DNA from: Pontibacter vulgaris
GTDB taxonomy: Bacteria > Bacteroidota > Bacteroidia > Cytophagales > Hymenobacteraceae
NCBI RefSeq assembly: GCF_022758145.1
Contig: NZ_JAJVDH010000003.1
Span: 310,001-374,000, forward strand
Length of the DNA stretch: 64,000 nucleotides
Reading direction: 5' to 3'
How positions within the stretch are numbered: the first letter of the stretch is position 1; each line of letters starts with the position of its first letter. Shown here one piece after another: positions 1-7,918 of the stretch. The position numbers were made by a program, and so were the translations under genes. The notes beneath the pieces are model-generated. The model saw nothing but the letters and a program-made list of their open reading frames with translations, was not told the DNA's origin and ran no database searches.

Positions 1-1063
1 ACTGGTAAGCTCCTAACAACTCGTAGCGGCGTGTGTAAACCGATTCGCCGTAAATGCTGTCGCCACCACGGTAGGCCGGCGACCACTGCAACTCGCCCCC
101 AAACCTGTCTTCGTAATAATAGCGTGCTGCCAGTTCTGCTGTGCGCTTGCTTTGCCTGTTAAAGCTCCATTTGTTAAAAAGTGAGATCCGGTGCTGCAGC
201 GGGATATCCGTAAAATTGTCATCGTTTACATCGCGCCTGTCCTGGTAGCGGAAGTAGTTGGCACTAAGGATAGTAGAGGCCGATTTAAAACGCTGGCTTA
301 TTCCAAAATCTGCATTCAGCTCCTTCTGCGAAGTATAAAAAACATCTGCGGCCAGCCGTGGCGCTTTTGCAGGGCTTTTAGTGATCACGTTTATTAAACC
401 GGCAACAGCTTCGGATCCATACAAAGTTGAGGCAGGACCTTTTACAACTTCTACCCGCTCTATCAAACTGTTAGGGATGCTGTTCAGACCATAAACCGTA
501 GCCAGCGCGCTAACTATAGGCATGCCATCTATCAACACCATGGTATAAGCGCCTTCCATGCCATTTATGTGTATATCGCCGGTGCCACACACATTGCAGT
601 TTATTTGCGGCTGCACGCCATTCACTACCTCCAAGGCTTCGAACAAAGCTGGCGTTGGGTTTTTCTGAAAATACTTCGGGGTATAGATCTCCACCGCAAC
701 CGGCGACTCCAGCAAGTATGTTTCGCGCATGGTACCGGTTACAACCACCTCCTGCAGCCGAGATGTACTCTCCTCCAGCTCAGCTTTTATACTTACTACC
801 TCTCCATCGTTAACGGTTATACTTTTAGAAAATGGCTTATAGCCAACTGCCGTAACTATTAACTTATACATGCCAGGTGGCACTTGCTGCATTTCAAAGT
901 GGCCGTTTGCTCCTGCAGTGGCTCCTAAGCTTGTACCCTCCAAACCTATACTTGCATACGGCAAGGGCTGGCCTTTACTCCTCACTTCCCCTTTTATACT
1001 TCCCTGCTGTGCAAATACGGCTAAAGGAAAAATCAATAATAATACGAGATACAATTGCTGCAT
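1..1063 (-). CDS. TonB-dependent outer-membrane receptor, C-terminus cut by window edge
   Basis: The first 354 codons of a TonB-dependent receptor that runs off the left edge of the window. A signal peptide (about residues 1-19, ending VFAQ) is followed by a carboxypeptidase-D-like regulatory domain (about 20-100) and a plug domain containing CNVCGTGDIHINGMEG and VVKGPASTLYGSEA, then the start of the beta barrel. Such receptors import metal chelates or other large solutes across the outer membrane using TonB energy; the Cys-x2-Cys in the plug is shared by a recognisable Bacteroidota subgroup. The ATG at 1061-1063 was chosen because it leads directly into the signal peptide. A DtxR-like operator lies 47 bp upstream, suggesting regulation by iron or manganese. 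Substrate is inferred only. Confidence 0.9.
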   Translation of the reverse strand, partial: MQQLYLVLLLIFPLAVFAQQGSIKGEVRSKGQPLPYASIGLEGTSLGATAGANGHFEMQQVPPGMYKLIVTAVGYKPFSKSITVNDGEVVSIKAELEESTSRLQEVVVTGTMRETYLLESPVAVEIYTPKYFQKNPTPALFEALEVVNGVQPQINCNVCGTGDIHINGMEGAYTMVLIDGMPIVSALATVYGLNSIPNSLIERVEVVKGPASTLYGSEAVAGLINVITKSPAKAPRLAADVFYTSQKELNADFGISQRFKSASTILSANYFRYQDRRDVNDDNFTDIPLQHRISLFNKWSFNRQSKRTAELAARYYYEDRFGGELQWSPAYRGGDSIYGESVYTRRYELLGAYQ

Positions 1064-1109
1064 ATTTAAATCATTTTAAAAATATATACGCAACATTACG
1101 AAATTAAAG

Positions 1110-1125
1110 TTTAGGTTAGTCTAAA
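1110..1125. promoter_or_regulatory. DtxR/MntR-family-like operator upstream of the TonB receptor
   Basis: The 16-mer TTTAGGTTAGTCTAAA is an imperfect palindrome resembling the known DtxR-family consensus TTAGGTTAGCCTAACCTAA. It sits 47 bp upstream of the receptor start. On the minus strand a near-consensus -7 box (TAATGTTG) lies between it and the gene, so a repressor bound here would cover the -33 region. Metal-dependent repression is an inference. Confidence 0.5.
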
Positions 1126-1399
1126 TTTTAATTTAAATAAATTTTAATATTCTATATTCAGAACTGAATTTCAAACAATTGCCTGCTGACAATGAAAGAT
1201 TTATGAAAGTATAATCAAATCGAGAAACCAACTTGGGCAGATATGGTGTTGCCTATTTTCAGGGAGCTGAAATTGGCAGGTTACTGAGATTAAAGGCAAT
1301 CAGTTATCCTTCTTGTTTATTAGGACTTTTCGGGGCTTATACTTAGTTTTATGATATAGCACATAAAATTCAGGACAGAAGCCATAAGTATAAATATAT
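1126..1399. other. Intergenic region, divergent promoters
   Basis: AT-rich spacer between the divergent TonB receptor and the ABC ATPase gene. Apart from the DtxR-like site at its left edge I see no gene, repeat or RNA; it contains three copies of the AAGTATA word. Confidence 0.5.
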
Positions 1400-2161
1400 A
1401 TGAGCATACAAATAGACGGATTATCGAAAGCGTTTGGAAAGCGAAAGGTGTTGCAGGAGCTTAACCTTACTATTGAAAAAGGCCAGTGTTACTGCCTTCT
1501 GGGTAAGAACGGGGTAGGAAAAAGTACTTTCCTGAATTGTATACTGGATCTGATAAAGCCTGATGCCGGCACTGTAAGCTTATTTGGCAAAGACTATGCT
1601 ACAAACAGCCTGGAACTGAAGCAAAACCTGGGCGCCCTGTGCGAAGATAATCCGCTGATAGAAGAATTTACCGGCCTTGAGTACCTGAACTTTGTTGCCA
1701 AACTATACCGTTTACCGCAGCACGAAGCCGACCAGCGCATCAGCAGCCTTACGGGCTACTTTTTTTCGGATAAAGAATCGCTTCACAAAAATATAGCCGG
1801 CTACTCTACCGGCATGAAAAAAAAGATCGGCATTGCAGCCGCTATACTTCATAAACCCAGCGTACTGATACTGGATGAGCCTTTTACCGGCCTTGACCCT
1901 ATTGCAGCGCAGTTACTTGTGCAACTAATACGAAATTATGCATCGCCAAACCGGGTTATACTTATCTCATCTCATGACCTGAACTATGTTGAGCGCGTGG
2001 CTACACATATTGGTGTACTAAACGATGGCCAGCTGATGTACCACGGATCGGTGCAGGAGTTTACCATGAACGGCGAGAGCCTCATAGACCAGGCCCTGTT
2101 TCAGTTGCTGCTGCCACACCACAATACTACAGAAGCAAACATCGACTGGATGTTAAATTAG
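1400..2161 (+). CDS. ABC transporter ATP-binding protein
   Basis: A 253-residue ABC ATPase. Walker A is GKNGVGKST (about residues 36-44), the signature loop is the variant YSTGMKKK (about 134-141), and Walker B is VLILDEPFTGLD (about 155-166), followed by a switch histidine in SSHD. It should power a membrane export or efflux complex at the cytoplasmic face. The next gene, 81 bp downstream on the same strand, encodes a polytopic membrane protein that is the likely permease, so the two form an operon. The short spacer holds an 8-bp inverted repeat (2180-2187/2203-2210). Substrate cannot be told from sequence. Confidence 0.92.
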   Translation: MSIQIDGLSKAFGKRKVLQELNLTIEKGQCYCLLGKNGVGKSTFLNCILDLIKPDAGTVSLFGKDYATNSLELKQNLGALCEDNPLIEEFTGLEYLNFVAKLYRLPQHEADQRISSLTGYFFSDKESLHKNIAGYSTGMKKKIGIAAAILHKPSVLILDEPFTGLDPIAAQLLVQLIRNYASPNRVILISSHDLNYVERVATHIGVLNDGQLMYHGSVQEFTMNGESLIDQALFQLLLPHHNTTEANIDWMLN

Positions 2162-2242
2162 TGAAAAGTTAAAAGGTACAAGGTAAGCACCGGTTTGCAG
2201 TACTTACCTTAACTCATAACTCTAAACTCTTAACCGAATTAA

Positions 2243-3604
2243 ATGGATCTGATCTTATTTTCCTGCAAAGCAAGGCTACAGAGCTATTTCCGGCAGAAGC
2301 GTACCCAACGCATACTGTTGCTGCTGCTGGGCATTGCGATGTCGGTGTTTTATAGCTGGATGTTCTCTTACCTGCTGCAGAAGGCACATGAGGGCGGCAT
2401 AAACCCAAGCGTTGAAAAAGTGCTGGGCTATACCAATCTTTTTATACTTGCCATAACAATTATGCGCAGTTTTTTCCCGGCCTACATTCCTAAAACAGAA
2501 TTCATACATCGTATTTACCCGATTAAGCCGATGCAGAAATTCTGGGTTGAGTTGGTGGTGGAACTGGCCTCGCCTTTCTACTTTGTGCTGGTCAGCTTTT
2601 TACTCATGCTGTTTATACTTTCTCCGGATTATGGAGTAGGTCATTTGCTGCAGAGTTTAATGGTTTTCCTGACGGCCCACATTACACGCCGGTCGCTGCA
2701 ACTGCTGGTAGAGCGCCGTATTAAATGGCGCCAAAGTGCTTTTATAACGGCAGCTATAATGGCCGGTGCCTTCGTAGCACTGCAGGTTCGGGAGCCCATG
2801 TATGAGCCTATTACCTCGCCTTTACTTCTGATTGTTCACCTGGCGGCTTTAGGCTTCTTTACGGCATCGAGTTACTTTTTAGAGCAGGCTGCATTCGAGC
2901 CGAAACAAAAAGTTGTGAGCTACAGCCAGAATTCGCGCCGCAGCCTGGCCTGGCGCCTGTTCAAAAACAACAAAATAGCCAAACAGCTCATCTTGTTCGG
3001 GCTGGCTTTTAAAGTACTTATGCTGGCTGCCGATGCAGGTGCTTATACCACTAAAGGCGTGCATCTGTACGATCAGAACATCAGCATCTGGATGTTTGTA
3101 GGCCCACTGGTACTCTATACTTATGTATTCAATAATGTCTGGGGCTTTTATAAAACGCTGTGGCTAACAACAGAGCGCGCCAGCGGCAATATCATCGATT
3201 TCCTGAAAGCCAGCCTGATGCCTTTGCGTGTGCCTTTGCTGCTGGATGCCGGTTTGGTAGTGCTGTATGTAGCCTTTTTTAACAAGGAGCACGCCGTATT
3301 TATTTTACTCATGTACTTTACCTCGGTGCTGGTGCTTACGCCAATTGGTATTATCGCTTCATTCCTGAGCCCGAAAGTAGTGCGCGGAGGTGTTATGAGT
3401 TTCGGGGCCAAAACCTCCTACCTGTATACTTTCATTTCTATTCTGCTGATAGGTTTATTGTTTCTGCCCTTACTGCACCCGCTTTTATACCTGGTATATC
3501 CGGTTGTAATCGGAATAACGATTTTTGCAGTAGTTGCTGTGCTTAAAGAATATCCGAAGTATAAATACCAGTTGTTTGAGCGCTTGTATAAAACAGAAGT
3601 ATAA
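2243..3604 (+). CDS. ABC-type export permease, polytopic membrane protein
   Basis: A 453-residue protein with about ten to twelve hydrophobic segments, beginning with a short basic cytoplasmic stretch (RQKRTQR) and a first membrane span near residues 25-45. It lacks an ATPase and follows the ABC ATPase gene, so it is the probable membrane half of the exporter. Length and layout resemble the ABC-2-like permeases of Bacteroidota, but no diagnostic motif is visible. A strong terminator follows 17 bp after the stop codon, closing the two-gene operon. Confidence 0.75.
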   Translation: MDLILFSCKARLQSYFRQKRTQRILLLLLGIAMSVFYSWMFSYLLQKAHEGGINPSVEKVLGYTNLFILAITIMRSFFPAYIPKTEFIHRIYPIKPMQKFWVELVVELASPFYFVLVSFLLMLFILSPDYGVGHLLQSLMVFLTAHITRRSLQLLVERRIKWRQSAFITAAIMAGAFVALQVREPMYEPITSPLLLIVHLAALGFFTASSYFLEQAAFEPKQKVVSYSQNSRRSLAWRLFKNNKIAKQLILFGLAFKVLMLAADAGAYTTKGVHLYDQNISIWMFVGPLVLYTYVFNNVWGFYKTLWLTTERASGNIIDFLKASLMPLRVPLLLDAGLVVLYVAFFNKEHAVFILLMYFTSVLVLTPIGIIASFLSPKVVRGGVMSFGAKTSYLYTFISILLIGLLFLPLLHPLLYLVYPVVIGITIFAVVAVLKEYPKYKYQLFERLYKTEV

Positions 3605-3620
3605 GCAGGATTTATACTTA

Positions 3621-3666
3621 AACAGAAAGCCCCGGTACTGCCATGCAGGCCGGGGCTTTCTGTTTT
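3621..3666 (+). terminator. Rho-independent terminator of the ABC operon
   Basis: Perfect 15-bp stem AACAGAAAGCCCCGG (3621-3635) with CCGGGGCTTTCTGTT (3650-3664), 14-nt loop, followed by T's. It lies directly after the permease gene. Confidence 0.85.
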
Positions 3667-3716
3667 CAGCAGCTTTTGACTACTACTAAAATCACGACTT
3701 GAAAAGTATAAGCATA

Positions 3717-3742
3717 AAAAAAACCACTCTTGTTGGAGTGGC
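3717..3742 (-). terminator. Terminator of tRNA-Lys copy 1
   Basis: On the minus strand CCACTC and GAGTGG form a stem followed by a run of eight T's, 10 nt beyond the 3' end of the tRNA. Confidence 0.75.
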
Positions 3743-3750
3743 TTTTGAAG

Positions 3751-3823
3751 TGATCCCGCTGGGATTCGAACCCAGGACCCATACATTAAAAGTGTATTGC
3801 TCTACCAGCTGAGCTACAGAATC
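3751..3823 (-). tRNA. tRNA-Lys (TTT), copy 1
   Basis: 73-nt cloverleaf on the minus strand. Acceptor GATTCTG pairs with CGGGATC (with wobble), D arm GCTC/GAGC, anticodon stem ATACA/TGTAT with loop CTTTTAA (anticodon TTT), T arm CTGGG-TTCGAAT-CCCAG and discriminator A. The 3' CCA is not encoded. It is identical to the copy at 3974-4046. Confidence 0.95.
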
Positions 3824-3852
3824 GGTACTATTTATTTCCTTGTTAGGGAGGG

Positions 3853-3860
3853 CAAAATTA
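3853..3860 (-). promoter_or_regulatory. -7 promoter box for tRNA-Lys copy 1
   Basis: TAATTTTG on the minus strand matches the Bacteroidota -7 consensus TAnnTTTG and lies 30 nt upstream of the mature tRNA 5' end. Together with the private terminator this makes copy 1 its own transcription unit. Confidence 0.55.
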
Positions 3861-3933
3861 AAAGCTTTTTTCTAATTAGCAAAAAATTAATTCCTCTTTT
3901 TTTTCACTGTCTCCCGGTAAAAGGAGAAGAAAG

Positions 3934-3960
3934 AAAAAGCCTTCTCTCGTTGAAAAGGCC
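3934..3960 (-). terminator. Terminator of tRNA-Lys copy 2
   Basis: On the minus strand GCCTT...AAGGC forms a short stem followed by TTTTTC, 14 nt beyond the tRNA 3' end. Confidence 0.55.
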
Positions 3961-3973
3961 TGTGCTTTCATTG

Positions 3974-4046
3974 TGATCCCGCTGGGATTCGAACCCAGGA
4001 CCCATACATTAAAAGTGTATTGCTCTACCAGCTGAGCTACAGAATC
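3974..4046 (-). tRNA. tRNA-Lys (TTT), copy 2
   Basis: 73-nt tRNA identical over its full length to the copy at 3751-3823, with anticodon TTT. The spacers flanking the two copies differ, so this is an old or gene-converted tandem duplication rather than a recent block duplication. Confidence 0.95.
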
Positions 4047-4092
4047 TTTTTACTAACTTGCGTACTCTGGGGCGTTTCCCTCAATCGCGATG

Positions 4093-4100
4093 CAAAAGTA
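4093..4100 (-). promoter_or_regulatory. -7 promoter box for tRNA-Lys copy 2
   Basis: TACTTTTG on the minus strand fits TAnnTTTG and is 47 nt upstream of the mature tRNA. Confidence 0.5.
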
Positions 4101-4116
4101 ACAGCAATCTGATTAA

Positions 4117-4854
4117 ATGCAAAACATCTGGTTCAAAATATCTGCTTTTTTAATCGTTTTTTTACTCCTTTTTACCAAACCTGTTTATAGTCAGGGAGAT
4201 AAATTTACGCTTGCTCAGGCAGATTCTTTATTCAATAAACAACAATACACCCAAGCCCTGGAAGTATACGAAACTATACTTACGCAAAAGAAGCTTTACT
4301 CGCCGCAAATGCTTTTGAAAATGGCTTATATTAAAGAAGGCCTGCGCGATTATACAGGTGCACTCTATTACCTTCACCTCTTTTATACGAAGCAACCCAG
4401 CCGCTCTGTCCTGAAAAAAATGGAAGAACTGGCACAAGCCCACCGCCTGAACGGGTATGAGTACAACGATCTGCAGTTCTTTAAAACCCAGTTCAGCAAA
4501 CACTATATGCGCATTCTGGAGCTGATGCTGATTACGGCTGTAGTTACGGTAACGGTTATGTTCCTGAGCTGGCGCAAAGGCCACAAATTTACCAAGACCT
4601 TTAAAGCGGGATTTATATTTTACCTGCTGTTTATACTTTACTACATTAATTTCCTGAACCTGGGCGATGCAGGTATTATTAAGCAGAACCAGGTCGCTAT
4701 TATGTCGGCGCCCTCGGCGGGTGCTACGTGGCTGGCAACGGCATCAGAAGGCCACAAAGTACCTATTACCGGCGAACAGGATATCTGGTACGAGATAAAG
4801 TGGAAAGGCGAAAAAGCTTATATCCGGAAAAACAACCTGCTGGAGCTTCCTTAA
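4117..4854 (+). CDS. TPR and SH3-like domain membrane protein
   Basis: A 245-residue envelope protein. It starts with a signal peptide (about 1-25, ending VYSQ), followed by two TPR-like helical hairpins (about 30-115), two membrane spans near 130-150 and 162-180, and a C-terminal SH3-like module (about 190-245, with the conserved pattern GEQDIWYEIKWKGEKAYI). This domain order resembles the BatE-type proteins of Bacteroidota, which accompany MoxR/Bat gene clusters, but no bat genes are adjacent here. It probably scaffolds protein contacts in the periplasm. Exact role unknown. Confidence 0.75.
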   Translation: MQNIWFKISAFLIVFLLLFTKPVYSQGDKFTLAQADSLFNKQQYTQALEVYETILTQKKLYSPQMLLKMAYIKEGLRDYTGALYYLHLFYTKQPSRSVLKKMEELAQAHRLNGYEYNDLQFFKTQFSKHYMRILELMLITAVVTVTVMFLSWRKGHKFTKTFKAGFIFYLLFILYYINFLNLGDAGIIKQNQVAIMSAPSAGATWLATASEGHKVPITGEQDIWYEIKWKGEKAYIRKNNLLELP

Positions 4855-4895
4855 CCCCAAAAGGCATGGTTTAAAATGTAGTGAAAATTAGAAAC

Positions 4896-4939
4896 AAATT
4901 CTTTAATTATATATAGTTATTATTATATTTAAAGAATTT
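4896..4939. promoter_or_regulatory. AT-rich inverted repeat between two genes
   Basis: AAATTCTTTAA (4896-4906) is repeated inverted as TTAAAGAATTT (4929-4939) around an AT-only spacer. It may be a weak terminator for the upstream gene or a regulatory site for the gene starting at 4979; it has no T-tail. Confidence 0.3.
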
Positions 4940-4978
4940 AATTAATTCACTGGCCCTTTAAACCAAATTTGCCTTTGT

Positions 4979-6253
4979 ATGAAAACATTCTTCAGCCTGA
5001 TACTTATATGGCTATGCATCAGCACCGCGCAGGCAAAAACACCTGACACCAAACCTGAAAACCTGCGTGTGTTTGTTGATTGCCAGGCTTACTGCGACCT
5101 GGATTATGTGAAACGCGAAATCACGTTTGTAGATTATGTGAACGACAGATTTCAGGCGAATGTATACTTGCTGATTACTTCACAAACCACAGGAAGCGGT
5201 GGGCGCGAGTATAAATTACAGTTCGAAGGCCAGCAGAATTTTGCAGGTATAACCGAGACTAAAAGCTACATCCGGCAGGCAACCGCCACCGACGACGAAG
5301 ACCGCAAGCAAGCTATCGAGATTATAAAGTTGGGTTTGCTGCCCTACATCCTGAAAACTGAAAAGGCGAAAGAAATGGTGATATCTTTTAAAGACGCCAA
5401 TAACCAAACGCCTGAAATTGCCACAAAACCGGGCGAAGACCCCTGGAATTTCTGGGTATTTAACCTGAATATGCGCGGCTATTTTAGCGGCGACAAAAAC
5501 TACTCCAGCAACAGCCTTACCGGTGGCATCAGCGCCTCTCGTGTAACAGATAAGTTAAAAACAAACTTCTCTGCTGATGTTAACCAAAACCAAAACCGCT
5601 ATGGCGAAGGCGACGAAGAATTTAAGTATACCAACAAGCGCTACAACTTTAATAACACAACGGTCTGGTCTCTGAGCAACCACTTATCTGCAGGAGGTTT
5701 CATCAGCGCCGAGAAATCTGATTACAGCAACTATGACCTGAACCTAGCTGTAACACCAGCTATAGAGTATAACTTTTATCCTTATTCCGAATCGAATAAC
5801 AAGTATATCGGGCTGATGTATAAAGCCGGACCCAGGTATTTTGATTACATGGAAGAAACCATTTATCTGGAAAAGGAGGAATTACGGTTTCAGCAAAGCC
5901 TGGCGTTGGACATGAGTTTCAACCAGAAATGGGGGCAGTTAAGCGGCTCTACCTCCTATAGCCACTATTTCCATGATTTTTCGAAAAAGCGGGTTTCTTT
6001 TTCCGGCTACGCTGATGTGCGGCTGTTTAAAGGTTTATCGTTTAATATAGGTGGGTATTACGCCATACAGCGCGACCAGCTTAACATTATTAAAGGCGAA
6101 GTAACCGACCAGGATTTACTGACCAGGCGCCGGCAACTGGACTCCAGCTATGATTTCTTTTTTAATTTCGGTGTACGGTACAGGTTTGGGTCGCTGTTTA
6201 ACAATGTGGTTAACCCAAGGTTTGGCGGAGGCGCCACTTATTTCTACTTCTAA
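4979..6253 (+). CDS. Outer-membrane beta-barrel protein of unknown function
   Basis: A 424-residue secreted protein with a clear signal peptide (about 1-19, ending AQA). The N-terminal part (about 25-130) contains VDCQAYCDLDYV and looks like a periplasmic globular domain. From about residue 150 the sequence alternates aromatic and polar residues in barrel-like strands and ends in an aromatic residue (GGGATYFYF), as expected of an outer-membrane barrel inserted by Bam. I recognise the type as common in Bacteroidota but not a named family. It stands alone between an inverted repeat and a strong terminator. Confidence 0.7.
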   Translation: MKTFFSLILIWLCISTAQAKTPDTKPENLRVFVDCQAYCDLDYVKREITFVDYVNDRFQANVYLLITSQTTGSGGREYKLQFEGQQNFAGITETKSYIRQATATDDEDRKQAIEIIKLGLLPYILKTEKAKEMVISFKDANNQTPEIATKPGEDPWNFWVFNLNMRGYFSGDKNYSSNSLTGGISASRVTDKLKTNFSADVNQNQNRYGEGDEEFKYTNKRYNFNNTTVWSLSNHLSAGGFISAEKSDYSNYDLNLAVTPAIEYNFYPYSESNNKYIGLMYKAGPRYFDYMEETIYLEKEELRFQQSLALDMSFNQKWGQLSGSTSYSHYFHDFSKKRVSFSGYADVRLFKGLSFNIGGYYAIQRDQLNIIKGEVTDQDLLTRRRQLDSSYDFFFNFGVRYRFGSLFNNVVNPRFGGGATYFYF

Positions 6254-6260
6254 AAGAAAA

Positions 6261-6288
6261 GGCTTCGTTTACCACGAAGCCTTTTTTA
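6261..6288. terminator. Bidirectional terminator between convergent genes
   Basis: GGCTTCGT (6261-6268) pairs with ACGAAGCC (6274-6281), flanked by A's on one side and T's on the other, so it can end both the barrel gene and the convergent SDR gene. Confidence 0.8.
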
Positions 6289-6298
6289 TACTTTATAC

Positions 6299-7111
6299 TT
6301 AGCTTTTCTTCAGCGGCGAGTCTTTCTCTTTTGCCATTACATTGTAAACCAGCTTATCGGCCAGGCTCGGGAAGAGTTTATTTACCCAAACCGCCATTTT
6401 GCCTTGCAATGTCATTACCAGGTCGCGTTTACGTTGAATAGTCGCTTTCAGAATTCTGTCTGCAACTTCTTCGGCGCTCATCATCTTTTCTTCCTCGCGA
6501 GGTGTCTCGCCCTGCTGCTGTCCGTTTGCTGCCAAAGCCGTATTCCGGATGTTAGAAGCTGTAAAACCCGGACACGCCAGCAGTACGTGTACGCCTTTAT
6601 AAAGTAGCTCAGTCCGAAGCGTCTCCAGGAAACCGTGCATGGCAAATTTAGAAGCTGAATACCCTGTACGGGCAGGCAACCCACGATAACCTGCAACAGA
6701 AGAAATTCCGATAACAGAGCCTTTCGCTTTCTCAATGTATGGCAGCGCATACTTGGTACTGTACACGGTTCCCCAGAAGTTAATGTCCATCACCTTACGG
6801 AGCACATCCAGCTCCACATCCTGGAAAAGGGCCCGCATAGAAATACCGGCATTATTTATCAGGATATCCAGGCGGCCATACTTTGTAACCGTTTCCTGCA
6901 CCATCCGCTCGCAATGCTGTTCTATACTTACATCTGCGTTAATGGCCAGGTTATCGATGCCGGCAGCAGTCAGCTCTTGAGCTGTCTGGTCCAGGTTTTG
7001 TTGGTTACGGCCCGAAAAAGCCACCTTTGCCCCTGCCCTGCCAAATGCAAATGCGCATGCTTTACCAATCCCCGAGGTGCCACCCGTTATCAATACTACT
7101 TTATCTTTCAT
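6299..7111 (-). CDS. Short-chain dehydrogenase/reductase (SDR)
   Basis: A 270-residue classical SDR oxidoreductase that uses NAD(P)H. The Rossmann motif TGGTSGIG is at residues 8-15, NNAG near 86-89, the catalytic serine in GISSVAG, and the YxxxK pair in YSASKFA near 155. An upstream in-frame ATG at 7159 would add 16 residues without SDR similarity, so the ATG at 7111, directly before KDKVVLITGG, is preferred. The C-terminal tail (VWVNKLFPSLADKLV) could associate with membrane. Substrate unknown. It is a single gene facing the terminator at 6261. Confidence 0.88.
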   Translation of the reverse strand: MKDKVVLITGGTSGIGKACAFAFGRAGAKVAFSGRNQQNLDQTAQELTAAGIDNLAINADVSIEQHCERMVQETVTKYGRLDILINNAGISMRALFQDVELDVLRKVMDINFWGTVYSTKYALPYIEKAKGSVIGISSVAGYRGLPARTGYSASKFAMHGFLETLRTELLYKGVHVLLACPGFTASNIRNTALAANGQQQGETPREEEKMMSAEEVADRILKATIQRKRDLVMTLQGKMAVWVNKLFPSLADKLVYNVMAKEKDSPLKKS

Positions 7112-7334
7112 TGCTGTAATTTCTGATCTGTTCTGCAACTCATGTAATTGCATCAACAAAACTACTATTTCTGAAGAAATTGTAAGCGTAAATATTGGTT
7201 TGTTAATTCTAGCTTCTCTTGATTAAGGAGCTGTGTTACAATTCTCCAACCACCCCTACCCCTCCAAAGGAGGAGAGCTACAAGGCTCTTTGCAAACGTC
7301 AAGTTCCATTTCAACTGCTTTGCTTTAATTAAGC

Positions 7335-7473
7335 TTTCGCCTCGCCGGCTGGGCCTCACTTTTCTCCTTGATGAGAAAAGTCTAAAAGGGGCCCCTGCAC
7401 CCCTGTAAGCAAAAGAATCAAGAAAATTCGTTTATCGAGGGCCCCTACCCCCACTCGCTGAACGCTCAAACAT
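7335..7473 (+). repeat. Dispersed repeat A, copy 1
   Basis: This segment starts TTTCGCCTCGCCGGCTGGGC and ends GCTGAACGCTCAAACAT. It matches 63863-64000 in direct orientation with only a few differences (one A missing, GGGG versus GGAG, AAGAA versus AAGAC). It is not coding in either place. The right-hand copy is cut by the window end, so the full repeat is probably longer. Confidence 0.85.
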
Positions 7474-7523
7474 CGAATCGTCAGTAAGTGCACCTGGCTA
7501 AGGTCTTTGCTTTGTAGCTATTG

Positions 7524-7758
7524 CTTTAACACCCCCATAGTCCCCTCAAGCGGACACTTGGTTTCCATTTGCATCGCTGCCTACTAAGCAGTATTATTCC
7601 CAGTCCTTGGGTTGAGCGCCTTTGATTTGTTGCGGTGCCCGGAAGGGCAGCATGCAGGCGCAGCCGATGGCAGCTTCAAATCATCAGCGCGATGCCCGAG
7701 GACGAGGCCGCCCGGCCTGAGGGCACCAAAGTATAAAATGAAACAAATAGGCAGATAA
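7524..7758 (+). repeat. Dispersed repeat B, copy 1
   Basis: Three blocks recur in the same order but inverted at 16191-16412: ACACCCCCATAGTCCCCTCA, then CCAGTCCTTGGGTTGAGCGC, then GACGAGGCCGCCCGGCCTGA and its flank up to GTATAAAATGAAACAA. The spacer between blocks is more diverged. It is non-coding. Confidence 0.85.
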
Positions 7759-7903
7759 AGCTTCCAGGATTAGAGGAAGTTTGAAAGTATGGCCTGCTTA
7801 CCAATTGTACAGGCTTCAACTATAAAACCACAGTTAAACACAAAAGATGAGTTTGTATCAACCTTCCACTCCTACTAACACCATCTTAATCCCAAAAATT
7901 GAT

Positions 7904-7911
7904 TAATTTTG
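7904..7911 (+). promoter_or_regulatory. -7 promoter box of rlmD
   Basis: TAATTTTG matches TAnnTTTG. It ends 8 nt before the GTG start of rlmD, which would give a leaderless or nearly leaderless mRNA if this is the promoter. Confidence 0.45.
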
Positions 7912-7918
7912 CAGTATC

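Larger units (their letters stand above)
7112..7903. repeat. Repeat-rich gene-free region
   Basis: About 0.8 kb without a convincing gene. It holds a pyrimidine-rich block (7247-7280), repeat A (7335-7473, found again at 63863-64000) and repeat B (7524-7758, found again inverted at 16191-16412). The patches read like accumulated non-coding repeats, not decayed protein genes; short open frames here are not protein-like. Confidence 0.6.

Noticed and set aside
4896-4939. Terminator for the TPR/SH3 gene
   Set aside because: The repeat is AT-only with a weak stem and no T-tail; kept as a low-confidence inverted repeat and not called a terminator.
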